Part shown: positions 45,756-58,553 of the stretch, piece by piece
How the letters are laid out: each line of letters starts with the position of its first letter
Numbering within the stretch: the stretch's first letter is position 1
Assembly: GCF_037975245.1 (NCBI RefSeq)
Contig: NC_092562.1
Span: 28,533,554 to 28,597,553, forward strand
Direction of reading: 5' to 3'
From: Apostichopus japonicus
Taxonomy: Eukaryota; Echinodermata; Holothuroidea; Aspidochirotida; Stichopodidae
Length of the DNA stretch: 64,000 nucleotides
The notes under the pieces: generated by a model
The model's database searches: none
What the model saw: only the letters and a program-made list of their open reading frames with translations
What the model was told of the DNA's origin: nothing
Translations under genes and position numbers: made by a program

Positions 45756-48284
45756 GTACAGTATATTTCTTCAAATTAATTTGTTAGACCATGTTATTGA
45801 AAGTAGCTTGTGTCACTGACATGATGGTGACATGATGAAGTGTTCATTGACCTGTGAAGGTTATCCTGAATCAAGATTGGTATACATGTCAGATCTTTGG
45901 ATTTTACTGTCCCATCAGTCACAGTATATGGTTCAGATAGTATAGCCTATATTGGACAGTTTGCAATGCCTAAAAGTATTAGTACAAGAATAGTGTCCTT
46001 CCATTCATACCTAATTTCCTAAAAAGAATGACATAACAACTGTTATCATCTACAGCAGTGGCATGCACAGAGGTTTGTAGAGAGGGCTGGATCACTGCAT
46101 ACAGGCCCTTCTGTCCAAAATTTGAGGAATGCAATATTCTTGGATCACAGAACAATGAGGCCGAGTGAAAGGAACTGGTGGGTCTATCAGGGGGAAAAAG
46201 AACCTGAAGCACTGTACAACACACTCCTGGTTGGCAGTATCACCACAGGAGTACCCATCACACAAGTGAATTAGTTTTCACAGAACCACTAGGCTGTAAC
46301 TTAAATGATGTAAGGTCCAATCCAATCATTGGTAAGGCCAGGTGGATCCTTTTCATAGTATATGTATGCCCCTTTGCCTATTAGTTTTGGCTCTTTCCTC
46401 ATGGGATGTTGACCACTTTAGTATTTTGGGGGGAAATGGAGAACATGGCTCAAAAAATTTGTATCAGACTTTCACTATATGATGGGCAGATTGGACCCTT
46501 TAAATCCACAGTTGAGAGTATCTCCTTACTTTTGCTGCCCAGGGTTAAGCTCAGCATATTGTCAAAAGCTCATGTGACTTAAATGACTTCATCAATGTTG
46601 TATAATTAGTATCCTGTTCATTATCAATGTTTGCATGTTTCAAGGCTCAGCTCGTTCTGTTGTTGTTAATAAATAAAATGCAAGTTTCAAATGCATATGG
46701 ATTGTGTTTCATTTTTCCAGATGTCATTACTTGATACACCGAAGTGGGATGACATGAGTCCCATACATGGGCAACATACCTCACCAAATATGGGCCCAAA
46801 CAGCTTTCCCAGTGAGGCCCCAACAAATCACACACCCATGACTCAGTCATATGGGGCTATATGAGACAGCAAGTGTGGAATGGAACAGGTTTTCCATGGG
46901 CCTGTGTCTGTTCTACATATGCCAGTTGCTTCTATGGGATGCTCATATGGCAAACCAATGTGGGACCCACACCCCCATTGGCCAACTCAAGTGGGCCCTA
47001 CCTGTGATGACTATGGGTGGCTAGAGCCCAGATGACCCAAGTTTAATGCTAGTTGGCACCATATGTGGATGCAAACTGAAGTTAGTGCAAAACAAAATTT
47101 GCTATAATTTTGGAGGAGATACTGTAGCGTCCCATCAGTCACAGAGCTTCTGTCCCATCAGTCACAAGGGAAATGCCACTGTGTGAAATAGTTAATGCCA
47201 ATATTCTCTCAATGGTGGTGCTCTGATATAGCTACATTAAGAAGCTACCAGGAGGGGTATTCTTTTCATTCTGATATAGCGCTTACAAGTTAACTAAATG
47301 TACCTAAAAATGGTGGTCCGCAAATGTCCCATCAGTCACAGGGCTACTCTAAGTGCTCCCTATCTAAAAGGAACATACTTATGTGAACAGTTCTTCAATG
47401 ATGGACCACAGGACAGGGGCACATACTCAAAAACCACTGCAGTGGTAGTCCAAGATGTCTGCTTTGTTAATCATAAAATATCTTTTGATACCTTCTTAAA
47501 AATAACAGTGACCATAATAATGTGAACATTTGGTGTAAGTGTATACTGAGAATAAAAAGCTTTGAAGAGGTTCAATCCAAATCATAATAACAAATGAGGA
47601 AAAAACCTGTCTTTATGTTGATGTGACAAGGACTTACAGAACCAAAATAATGGCAAGTTCTTCTCAATGTCAAGAAATATTTAAAAACTTCTTGAATATG
47701 CAAATTCCTGTCATACCCATCAAACAATATTCAAAGAACACTATTGTTAAAACATTATGTTGCAAAGGTCCCTTTGTAAGAAAAGTAAACTGTGACCTTT
47801 GGGTGCATGCCCGAAGAAATTTCAATGATAAAAAATGTTGAAATTCATATCGAAAATATTTCCAGGTATGTTCTTTATAAAGTTGTATGAACTGGTCTTC
47901 TTAACCCACCCCCCCCCCACCCCCATCCACAAGACAAGGTTTTTTGGTGGGGTGGAAGTAGATCACTTTTGCATATTTTAGTGGAGCTATGTTATGTTTC
48001 TCAAAGAATTGCATAAAAAGTTCATGTTTTGGTCCCTACATTCACTCAAATGTCCAATGAATTCTAAAGCGATTCTAACACGTGATGTCACACAGTCACA
48101 TTCTGGAGGCAAGGGTGTCAATGGAGCATCAATATAGACCGGGAGCCCATAGGGTTTGGTTAGCTGGGAAGGTAATCAATTGCCTTGTACATCACAATGT
48201 TCACAGTGCATTCCTGTATATGAAACCAGACAACTGGCAAACCGGCTGTGGTGGGTGTGGCTGGGAAAGCAATTTTAAAGTCAC
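45756..48284. other. Unassigned region between satellites
   Basis: No further exon is recognised. Four more copies of TCCCATCAGTCACA occur (45910, 47130, 47153, 47327). A stretch at 46700-47060 is rich in imperfect CATATGGG/GGGCCCA phrases and looks repeat-derived. A C-run lies at about 47908-47925. Confidence 0.5.
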
Positions 48285-51022
48285 CTAAAAGCTAACCTAG
48301 ATCAGCTTTCATGGTAACCACATCAAAGTAAATACAATGTGTCAGGTATGGCCCCATGAGCAACAAATGGCCATCGCCAGTAATTATTGGTGGTGGGGTA
48401 GCTTTGCCAGCCTCACGGATGACCTAGGTCAGCTCATGAGGTAACAACTTGAAACCTATTGGAAAATGATGGTCAGGATTTCAGTTACAAGGGATGGGCA
48501 TTTCCAGTCATTTTTATTGGTGGGTACCCCTGCCAGTAGACCCCCAAAAAGCCCATCCCCTCATTGACCTAGGTGAGCTCATGAAGTAACCAGTTAGAAA
48601 ATACTGGAAAATGATAAGCAGGACTCTATATGTGAGGGATGGGCAATTCCAGTAATTTGTATTAGTGGGGTACCCCTGCAAGTAGACCCCCAAAATGCCA
48701 ATCCCCCTCATTGACCTAGGTGTGCTCATGATGTAACCAGTTGAAACCTACTGGAAAATGATAGGTATCACTTCATATGTAAGGTTTGGGCATTTCCAGA
48801 AATTTCTATTAGTGGGATACACGTGCCAGTAGACCCCCAAAAAGCCAATACCCTCATTGACCTAGGTCAGCTCAGGAAGTATCCAGTTAAAAACTACCGA
48901 AAAATAATTAGCAGGACTCTATATGTAAGGGATGGGCAATTCCAGTAATTTATATAAGTGGGGTACCCCTGGCAGTAGACCCCCAAAAAGCCCATCCCCT
49001 CATTGACCTAGGTCGGCTCATAAGGTAACCAGTTGATACCTACTGGAAAATGATAGGTATCACTCATATGTAAGGGATGGCCATTTCCAGAAATTTCTAT
49101 AAGTGGGGTACCCCTGCAAGTAGACCCCCAAAATGCCCATCCCCTCATTGACCTAGGTGAGCTCATGATGTAACCAGCTGAAACCTACTGGAAAATGATA
49201 GGTATGTATGGTTTGGGCATTTCCAGAAATTTCTATTAGTGGGATACACGTGCCAGTAGACCCCCAAAAAGCCAATCCCCTCATTGACCTAGGTCTGCTC
49301 ATGAAGTATCCAGTTAAAAACTACCGAAAAATAATTAGCAGGACTCTATATGTAAGGGATGGGCAATTCCAGTAATTTATATTAGTGGGGTACCCCTGGC
49401 AGTAGACCCCCAAAAAGCCCATCCCCTCATTGACCTAGGTCGGCTCATAAGGTAACCAGTTGATACCTACTGAAAAATGATAGGTATCACTCATATGTAA
49501 GGTTTGGGCATTTCCAGATATTTATATTAGAGGGGTACAAGTGCCAGTAGACCCCCAAAAAGCCCATCCCCTCATTGACCTAGGTGAGCTCATGAAGTAA
49601 CCAGTTAGAAAATACTGGAAAATGATAAGCAGGACTCTATATGTGAGGGATGGGCAATTCCAGTAATTTGTATTAGTGGGGTACCCCTGCAAGTAGACCC
49701 CCAAAATGCCAATCCCCCTCATTGACCTAGGTGTGCTCATGATGTAACCAGTTGAAACCTACTGGACAATGATAGGTATCACTTCATATGTAAGGTTTGG
49801 GCATTTCCAGAAATTTCTATTAGTGGGATACACGTGCCAGTAGACCCCCAAAAAGCCAATACCCTCATTGACCTAGGTCAGCTCATTAAGTATCCAGTTA
49901 AAAACTACCGAAAAATAATTAGCAGGACTCTATATGTAAGGGATGGGCAATTCCAGTAATTTATATTAGTGGGGTACCCCTGGCAGTAGACCCCCCAAAA
50001 GCCCATCCCCTCATTGACCTAGGTCGGCTCATAAGGTAACCAGTTGATACCTACTGGAAAATGATAGGTATCACTCATATGTAAGGGATGGCCATTTCCA
50101 GAAATTTCTATAAGTGGGGTACCCCTGGCAGTAGACCCCCAAAAAGCCCATCCCCTCATTGACCTAGGTCGGCTCATAAGGTAACCAGTTGATACCTACT
50201 GGAAAATGATAGGTATGTATGGTTTGGGCATTTCCAGAAATTTCTATTAGTGGGATACACGTGCCAGTAGACCCCCAAAAAGCCAATCCCCTCATTGACC
50301 TAGGTCTGCTCATGAAGTATCCAGTTAAAAACTACCGAAAAATAATTAGCAGGACTCTATATGTAAGGGATGGGCAATTCCAGTAATTTATATTAGTGGG
50401 GTACCCCTGGCAGTAGACCCCCAAAAAGCCCATCCCCTCATTGACCTAGGTCGGCTCATAAGGTAACCAGTTGATATCTACTGAAAAATGATAGGTATCA
50501 CTCATATGTAAGGTTTGGGCATTTCCAGAAATTTTTTATTAGAGGGGTACAAGTGCCAGTAGACCCCCAAAAAGCCAATCCCCTCATTGACCTAGGTCTG
50601 CTCATGAAGTATCCAGTTAAAAACTACCGGAAAATAATTGGCAGGACTCTATATGTAAGGGATGGGCAATTCCAGTAATTTATATTAGTGGGGTACCCCT
50701 GGCAGTAGACCCCCAAAAAGCCCATCCCCTCATTGACCTAGGTCGGCTCATAAGGTAACCAGTTGATATCTACTGAAAAATGATAGGTATCACTCATATG
50801 TAAGGTTTGGGCATTTCCAGAAATTTTTTATTAGAGGGGTACAAGTGCCAGTAGACCCCCAAAAAGCCAATCCCCTCATTGACCTAGGTCTGCTCATGAA
50901 GTATCCAGTTAAAAACTACCGGAAAATAATTGGCAGGACTCTATATGTAAGGGATGGGCAATTCCAGTAATTTATATTAGTGGGGTACCCCTGCCAGTAG
51001 ACCCCAAAAATGCCCATCCCCA
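48285..51022. repeat. Satellite array 2: about 147-bp monomers, about 18 copies
   Basis: Each monomer carries CAGTAGACCCCCAAAAAGCC, CATCCCCTCATTGACCTAGG, AGTAACCAGTTGAAACCTAC and TAAGGGATGGGCATTTCCAG. AGTAGACCCCC recurs at about 48535, 48680, 48828 and 48974, a spacing of 145-148 bp. Variants alternate (TGATAGGTATCACTCATATG versus AATTAGCAGGACTCTATATG), giving a dimer near 295 bp. Blocks around 48514-48729 and 49522-49740 are nearly identical 1008 bp apart, so longer units exist. Edge monomers at the left are divergent. The palindrome TGACCTAGGTCA occurs in many monomers. Confidence 0.93.
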
Positions 51023-53475
51023 ATCATCTCCACCCAAACTACTTTTCACCCAAAATGTTATATCTATAATTATATATATACATGCAAGGCATACTTAAAG
51101 ATAGGATATAACAAAGTTTTGTGCAGCTTCAGCACTTTCGGAAATATATTTTTAAATTCATATCAGAGTCAATACAATATTTGAATGTTTGTTAGCCAAT
51201 ATATTAATATTTATGGTATTAAATAATAATAAAAGTCCAAAACCAACATAAACTTTGCTTACAAAGTAATGACCTTCAGTACAATACAACATTTGTGTAA
51301 TCAGGGCTCTTATATTGCTTACTGAAATATTCAACTTGTCTCAATTTTGCCAACCAATAATTCTCCAATTGTGCAGCATCAGCCAATACTGCAATCCTTA
51401 TCATCCACAAAAGTATGTGACTTTGTGAGCTTCGGAATTATCATCCTGGCATTTTTTAATATTAAAGGTATAATGTCATGAAGTTCAAGGCAAAATGCAG
51501 TCAAGTGTTAGTTTAGTTTCTAATTATTGGTTCATACATCAGCATCCTAAACACAAGTGTTTGTTGTACCATTTATGTTGCATGATCATGTGCAGTGGAA
51601 CAGATCATGATTGCACAGGAGAATACTTGTCAGCCTACAGCTGGTTTACCAGCACCACTTGTTAAACGCTCATACTGGCATTACTGTTATTGAAAGAAGA
51701 TGCAATATGAACCACAGAAAATAATGCATATTTTTTTCATTAGATGCAGACATTGAAGAATTTCATTGATTTCCAATGCATATTTATATACTCTCTTCAC
51801 AACATGTGAAAACAATATTCTGTATGTATAATTTGTAAAGGTGTTGTAGAACTAGGTGTTTAGCATTAGCAGTACATCAGTTAGGAATGCATTATTATGG
51901 GCTCTGTTTTGGTGTCAACACAATAACAGACTAAACCCTGCTAAATGTAGCACTTTATCATCAGGTTTCTATAGTGCAATTATGTGGAAATGACAACCAG
52001 CTAAAAACTTGGGTTCTAAATTAAACTGCATAACTTTACCTTCACTTACTTACCCTCAACCATGTACATGCCCCTATGCAGTATTGTGGGTAATGTCAAA
52101 TTTAATACACATCAACCAGTCACTAGTCAACAACTTCACACATCAACTTCCAGTTGCAGTATTATTGTACTTTCCATAACCTCATTATTTTTTTTGAAAT
52201 GAGCGCCAAATGAAATGTGGGTTCATCTACTCAACCATCTACTCACCAAGTACGAGAACAGTCTAACTGACATCAGATGCAAATGCAAATACTATACTGT
52301 ACATATGAGATTAACTACTGGCAGTTGTAACACATATTTTAAGAGAAGTCAATTATAAACTACTTTGAAAATCTATCTGCTTTAGTAGAAGATTCTAATT
52401 CGGGCTTTTTGTTCAGTGTATAGTAAAGGTTTTGAAATTATAAAAACAGAAAAAGAGCATCAATTCAGTTTTAATATGCAATACATTTTTAAATTGAAGT
52501 AAAACATTATTTAAATTCAATACAACTCATCAAATTTGTAATATAAACCTGAATGCAAATTGGTACAAAAGGGAGTTCCAATGCCCTAATAATGAAGTTT
52601 TGTAGATAAAAGGCAATAAGGATCATTAACTTAATATTATCAAATATGAAATATGACATTGTGTTTACAATTTAGCTGTATCTGGCTTATTTCTCTCTGG
52701 TGCAAACTGTTCATAAATTATTATTGAGATGATGCTGTCCCCCATAAATGGAAAAGTGCAGGATATTGACATTTTATTAATTTGGAACAAGAATTTATAA
52801 TGATGTGACATGGTTTAATACTCCTTAGCCAGGTACAGTAACTCTCTTTTCTCTGCAATCACATGGTATTACAGGGCTTCAGGTTCAATTAACATACACT
52901 TAATTTGGAATACTAGTTTGTAGTATAGGTAAGTTCTTTTTCATTTGCAAAAAGGGACATCTAGTCAGGGGTAGCATGATCTATGCAGGGATTGCTTGAT
53001 TTGTAATTTAAAGTTGTAACAACATTCCATTTGTATGCTATTGAAAATGTACAACCTAAGCAAATCAAATATCATTTTGTGTTACTATTCTGTTTTAATA
53101 GGAGACCTGTTCAATCATGGCTGAACCAAATTGCTTAATAGTTTTCCCAAACTACAAAGAACATGAATAACGCTTATGAATTTGAAAAAACAAATAATGT
53201 ACATGAATACAGTGGTTCAGTTTCACCCTAATTACTTTGTGTTAGTGGTTGGTAATTTTGAATTGGTGTCGATAATATGACATGCTTCTCCAGTTTTCCC
53301 AAAAAAATAGGAAGATCATCTCATTAATTTCTTCTCTCACTAATTGGTTGTTTTTCTGAGATTATAACTTTAAATCTTTGTAATATTTTACAGGATCAAC
53401 ACACAAGATTAAATTAATCTGCCAACATACTTAACATTCTTTTCTCTGCCAGCTTCTGGCATTTGCCAGATTCAT
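51023..53475. other. AT-rich region without recognisable genes
   Basis: No exon, repeat family or RNA gene could be recognised in this 2.4-kb stretch. It may be the 3' flank or 3' UTR of the possible minus-strand gene that ends at 53476. Confidence 0.5.
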
Positions 53476-53558
53476 TTATAATTTTTGTTTCACAATAAAC
53501 CAGTTGTATGGGACATCTTCGCCCTGTGTCTTTAGGAAGTCATTAATCTTTTTTTGAT
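53476..53558 (-). CDS. Possible terminal coding exon
   Basis: Acceptor TTTTTGCACCTAG| is followed by 83 nt that read, after two bases, QKKINDFLKTQGEDVPYNWF then IVKQKL and a TAA stop. The exon needs one incoming base (phase 1). Both 84-bp exons at 56 and 58 kb end in phase 1 and would join to give Asp. The composition looks like a genuine C-terminus (helical, charged), but I do not recognise the family. Support is an acceptor, an open frame of sensible composition and phase agreement. Confidence 0.4.
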
Positions 53559-54778
53559 CTAGGTGCAAAAAGAAACATCAGCAAAGTATTAGCGACTTCT
53601 TAATATACAAATAAATAAAAAATGGGAAAATCACCCCCTACCCCAGCCGACAAATTAAAAAAACTGACTGAGGCAATCCCCCATTTCTAACATCCTAGTA
53701 AAAACACTGCACAACTCATGAATAATTGATGACATAATGTCCTTTCCAATATGATCAATTGCATATCATTATTCACATGAATATTTAACAGTTTAATTCA
53801 AGTGGTTTTCCACACTATACTGAAATTTTACATATGTTATCAGAAAAGACTCGTAGATGACCTCGTTCTTTAACATCATAGATGAGCCACTACTTCATCG
53901 GCCATGTTAGGTAAGAAGCATTTGCAAAACGACATTTGACCTAATATTCATGTAAAATAGCTCAATTAAATATTATAACTAGGCTAACCATTATGTTTCA
54001 ATACATGCCAATAATTAATATCAACACAAATGTCCACAAATCATCTGATCATGCACATTTCAGGGTAAAATAGGGATAATTTGACACATTTGTTTACCAG
54101 AATAATAACAACATGGGTGCTAAAATATCTGATTGTGACTCATCTGATAAATCTCTCTTGCAAGTTTCCTTCTGTAGTGAGGGTGTGAGATTAAATTTTG
54201 AAAAGGAATGGGCTTGAGAAGTTAGCCTATATTGGCAAAGGCTCTTACTATGCATATCCACCTCCCCCCCCCCCCCCCCCCAAAACAAAAAACAAAAAAA
54301 TGTGAAACACTGACCTGTTCTGTGAATTTTGACAGATTATTTATTGTTTATTATTATTTGACAATATGAACTATACAGTGATGTCACTGAACCCCACATG
54401 GAATATTGTTGCTTCTGAAAACTAGCTTACTCTAAGATACAGATACATGCAGTAGTCAACAGTATTGTGCCTGGCTAACCATAATTATGATAGGATGGTA
54501 TACATATATAGCAGACACAGTTGTCAAAGTTCTTGTTATTGAACTTTTTACTGTCTAGCTTGTGACTAATATGCCTAATATACATGATTACAAATTGAAA
54601 CTCATGGTTTTAGTAAGTGGAATGCTGGAATGAATGATTAAAAGTAAATGGTCCATTCCATTAATTGAGGTTCCAGTTACTGACATTTTATGTGCCATTT
54701 TATGTGCCATATAGTCTTCCATATTGTTATGCTTTTAAGCTTTATGGAAGACTTCCCTCCACTTTGTACTTTTGTGGC
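53559..54778. other. Intron-like region
   Basis: It contains a C-run near 54263-54281. A segment with acceptor CACTACAG| and donor TG|GTAAAC at about 54114-54180 could be an exon, but its phase fits no neighbour cleanly. Nothing else was recognised. Confidence 0.35.
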
Positions 54779-55193
<415 letters not shown>

Positions 55194-56186
55194 ACTAAAG
55201 TCAAACATGGATCCACAATTGATTGAAGGTTTGATAAGACTTCCTGTGATTTAAGCAGATTTTTCTACCTTGCATCGTCTTTGAGGTTCCTGTGATGTAT
55301 TTTCTTCTCATGGCTCTTTTCCCATATGGTATACTTCCTTACTGTAAGAAATAATATCATATCACATCAAATAGTAGAAGGTACTCAGTACTAGTAAATC
55401 ACAGTGAAAACTTACAAAAAACACAAACTATTTTGAACTGACGTACAAGTGACCCTTGATACAATCTATACTCTCCTGCACTTCCATGAACAGGCATCTC
55501 TACACATGGAAGCACTTTCTATAACTAAAATGTCATGCTTACTATAATTGCCCAAATTCATGCAAAAGCATTCAGCTTTGACATTATATGATATCACAAT
55601 GCACAAGTGCTTCATCTGTCCCCACAAAGAGAGACACTGAACAGACACGGACCCATATTTAAGTGATCTCCAGCAGACCACAATAAGAGCTGGGGTGGAG
55701 TCTAGAGTAACATCTATTTGCTAGAATTGAATGTACCACAACCACTTTGGGGTTGATTGGTCAAGATGCCCAAACTAACAAAAATTTTGGCATCGGTGGG
55801 TAAGAATGAAGTACAACTGGTAGTCTGGTAACCAGTGAGATTTGGCCAAATCTTTATCCTTATATCACTATGTGTAGAGAACCATATGATGGTAAACTAT
55901 GTTCACAGTGTTTCAAAATAACAATTTCAGAGCACCAGATTGGGATTGAATGTCCATACAACAAACAACCACCAGTCATTGCCTATCAGTTGTTAGCAGT
56001 GGAAGACTAAAACCTAATGAGCAGCACTGCTAAAATATACTTTGCATGTGATGAAATGATATGTGATCTAAAAATAATTGAGTAAACATAAAAGGAATTA
56101 ACATAAATACTTCTATCCCTCCTATATATATATATTGTAGTATAAATTTTTGCTTTAATGCAAATGGCAGAGATTGCAGTCCATAC

Positions 56187-56270
56187 CTTTTTGACCCTTT
56201 GAAGTGTTGCGACGGTTGCAAACAGGGATATGATCTTCATCTCCATCACTCTCCTCATTAGTTGTTACAG
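56187..56270 (-). CDS. Duplicated 84-bp exon, copy A (acidic segment)
   Basis: Acceptor AATTTTAG| and donor AAAG|GTATGG bound 84 nt in phase 1-1. It encodes VTTNEESDGDEDHIPVCNRR then NTSKGQK. A second copy lies at 58111-58194, with the same length and phases and with about 130 bp of intron duplicated along with it. Being symmetric, either copy can be skipped or both included without changing frame. The acidic ESDGDED run followed by a basic stretch resembles linker or C-terminal tails of nuclear proteins. The family is not recognised. It may belong to the same minus-strand gene as the SET-domain exon upstream (62703-62827), which is inference from strand and order. Confidence 0.55.
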
Positions 56271-58110
56271 CTAAAATTCAAAGCAGAAGACAGAGCTGGT
56301 TTACAGCATTATATAAAACAATATACTGGCAAGATAGTCAGAAATGCATGTTATTTGCTCATATATTTATGATCAATATCAATTTTATGTTTTCATTCCA
56401 ATATTTAGCAAATATGCCCAATACAGCAGAACTTTGTCATGTGATTGTTTATCAATTGATATGCCATGTGAAGACCAGCTGTTGCACATAGGTGTAAACA
56501 GGTAAATCTTACTTTCCTTAACAATGCATTCAGTTTGCTGTAACAATTGAGTGGAATATATGGTGCAATTATAATAGCACCCATACTACCTTGATTTGTC
56601 TCCACCTCTCCCCCAATTTTTTCCAACATGGGTTAGCCATATCCATAACATAACATTCTTCATTCAATTAATTTCCAAATGAATAAAGACATTCCAAATG
56701 CAATGATCATGTCACAAGTTGAAATATTTTAATGAAAAGAATATTAAAAATGTGGATAATTCACATTGGAGCTTCATGGTGGAATGTTGGCTTAAGTCAA
56801 AAGTAAAGGCAATTGATTCCACTGGTCCAATTTAATGAATAATGATGGTACAATTGCTCATACAAATTCAACGAAGCATTACAGTATGTATCATGTACAC
56901 AGTAATAGATGCATGTAGACATACACATGAAAAATGCTTCAGACAAGTGACAGCCTACAGTACAGTATATAATAAATATAGATCTGAAATGCTCTTATTT
57001 TAATAATATTCTTTCATACCTGTAAAATTGTGCTTCCCGTTAAGAATACAAAAAGAAATTTTACACTCTAAGATTTTTCTGCAAGTGCATCTTTTTGTTT
57101 TTATCAAATCTATTGTGGCCCTTGCTCATACATCTCTGGTCTGTGTAATGTTCCACTGGGACAAGTCCAAATTTTCCAAATCAATTATCAATAACTTTTT
57201 AAGTGTGTAGTGTACTTGATATGAACCTGTTGAAAGTTTAAAATATGTTCAGCTATTCAATGTATACTAGGTTGCTGCATGAATATGGAAGAATCTCCTT
57301 TGTACTTAACCTATTCTCACATGTCCAAAAAAAAAGGACGGACCGCCTCCAGTTGACTATTCACACCATGCGCATGAATCTGTCTTGAATAGGTCTGTTC
57401 ATTGTACAAATCAACAAAACACTCATTGCTGCAGGAATATAGCTCTCAAAAGTTATTGTACAAATCTCACAGCCCCACAATGAGACGGACCTACTGTACC
57501 ACAGGTACAAGTACCATCGATAAACAGCTCTCTAAACCACCATGCAACAGCTCAAACAATTTGTTTGTTTCCTTTTGACAGATGAGATCAAAACCTATGT
57601 TCAGTTTTCCCCCTTAACACAGAATCCCACCACGCATACAGCCTCATACAGGTCTAAACAAAAAATAGAAGTTTCAGAGCACAAGTAAAGCAGGTTGGAA
57701 GTGAAAGTCCTAATAAAAAAAAAACAATGCTAATTGCCCATTAGGTGTTGTGGGTGGATAAAACTACATGCTTATACCTCTGATAAGTAGTAAAGTTGTA
57801 AAGTTCTGTATTTTGTCAGGGAGTGTCACTACTCAACAAGCCCCATAGGGTTTTTAGTACACTTCCTTTCACAGGTTTTGGTTCATATCTCCTATGTTGT
57901 TATATCATACTTATGTTATATAAAACAATATAAATGAAATGAAAAAATGAAAGAAGCACTTCAAAAATATAGTTGCTCTAAAAATTACTATATGTGTGAA
58001 ATTAGAATAAGCAAGTTACAAGGTGTTAGACACATTCATCTACTTCTCTCCTGTATATGTGTACTATTAATTGTGGTTTCAATGCAAATGGCAGAGATTG
58101 CAGTCCATAC
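56271..58110. other. Region between the duplicated exons
   Basis: AT-rich and intron-like. No further exon, repeat or RNA gene was recognised. Confidence 0.5.
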
Positions 58111-58194
58111 CTTGTTGACCCTTTGAAGTGTTGTGACGTTTGCAAACAGGGACATGATCTTCATCTCCATCACTCTCCTCATTACTTGTTACAG
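58111..58194 (-). CDS. Duplicated 84-bp exon, copy B (acidic segment)
   Basis: The exon lies between acceptor ATTTTAG| and donor CAAG|GTATGG in phase 1-1. It encodes VTSNEESDGDEDHVPVCKRH then NTSKGQQ. Compared with copy A there are five base differences, all amino-acid-changing (T/S, I/V, N/K, R/H, K/Q), and no silent ones. The duplication (about 56147-56360 and 58072-58286) includes parts of both flanking introns. Confidence 0.55.
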
Positions 58195-58553
58195 CTAAAA
58201 TTCAAAGCAGAAGACAGAGCTGGTATAGAGCATTATATAACACAATATACTGACAAGATAGTCAGAATAACGCATGCTACTTGCTCAAGTTCCTTCAAGA
58301 CAGTTGAGTAAATATGATGGGTGAAAACAGTAATAGAGGGTAGAGCAGGTAACTATGATAATGGAATTAGATGAAAAGCAGGACTGCATTGAAAAGCTAT
58401 GAAGAAGGAGAGGGACAAACAGTAGTTGAAACTGGTTGTAAAAGCCTTAGGGGTTGAGTTCATTATAATAAGCACTTCACTTTTATCATGCCATACTCAA
58501 TGGTATCAATCCTAAAATACAGTATTACAAAATGGGGTCTATGGCCTCAGTTA

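Noticed and set aside
48514-49740. Two nearly identical 71- and 72-codon minus frames
   Set aside because: Both lie in satellite 2 and only reflect the higher-order repeat period of about 1008 bp.
34845-51022. CRISPR-like array
   Set aside because: The repeated units are contiguous satellite monomers with no unique spacers, in a clearly eukaryotic window.
55261-55337. Possible 73-nt minus exon (RKYTIWEKSHEKK) between the duplicated exons and the terminal exon
   Set aside because: Acceptor and donor exist and its start phase fits, but its end phase does not fit the terminal exon at 53476-53558. Not strong enough to list.
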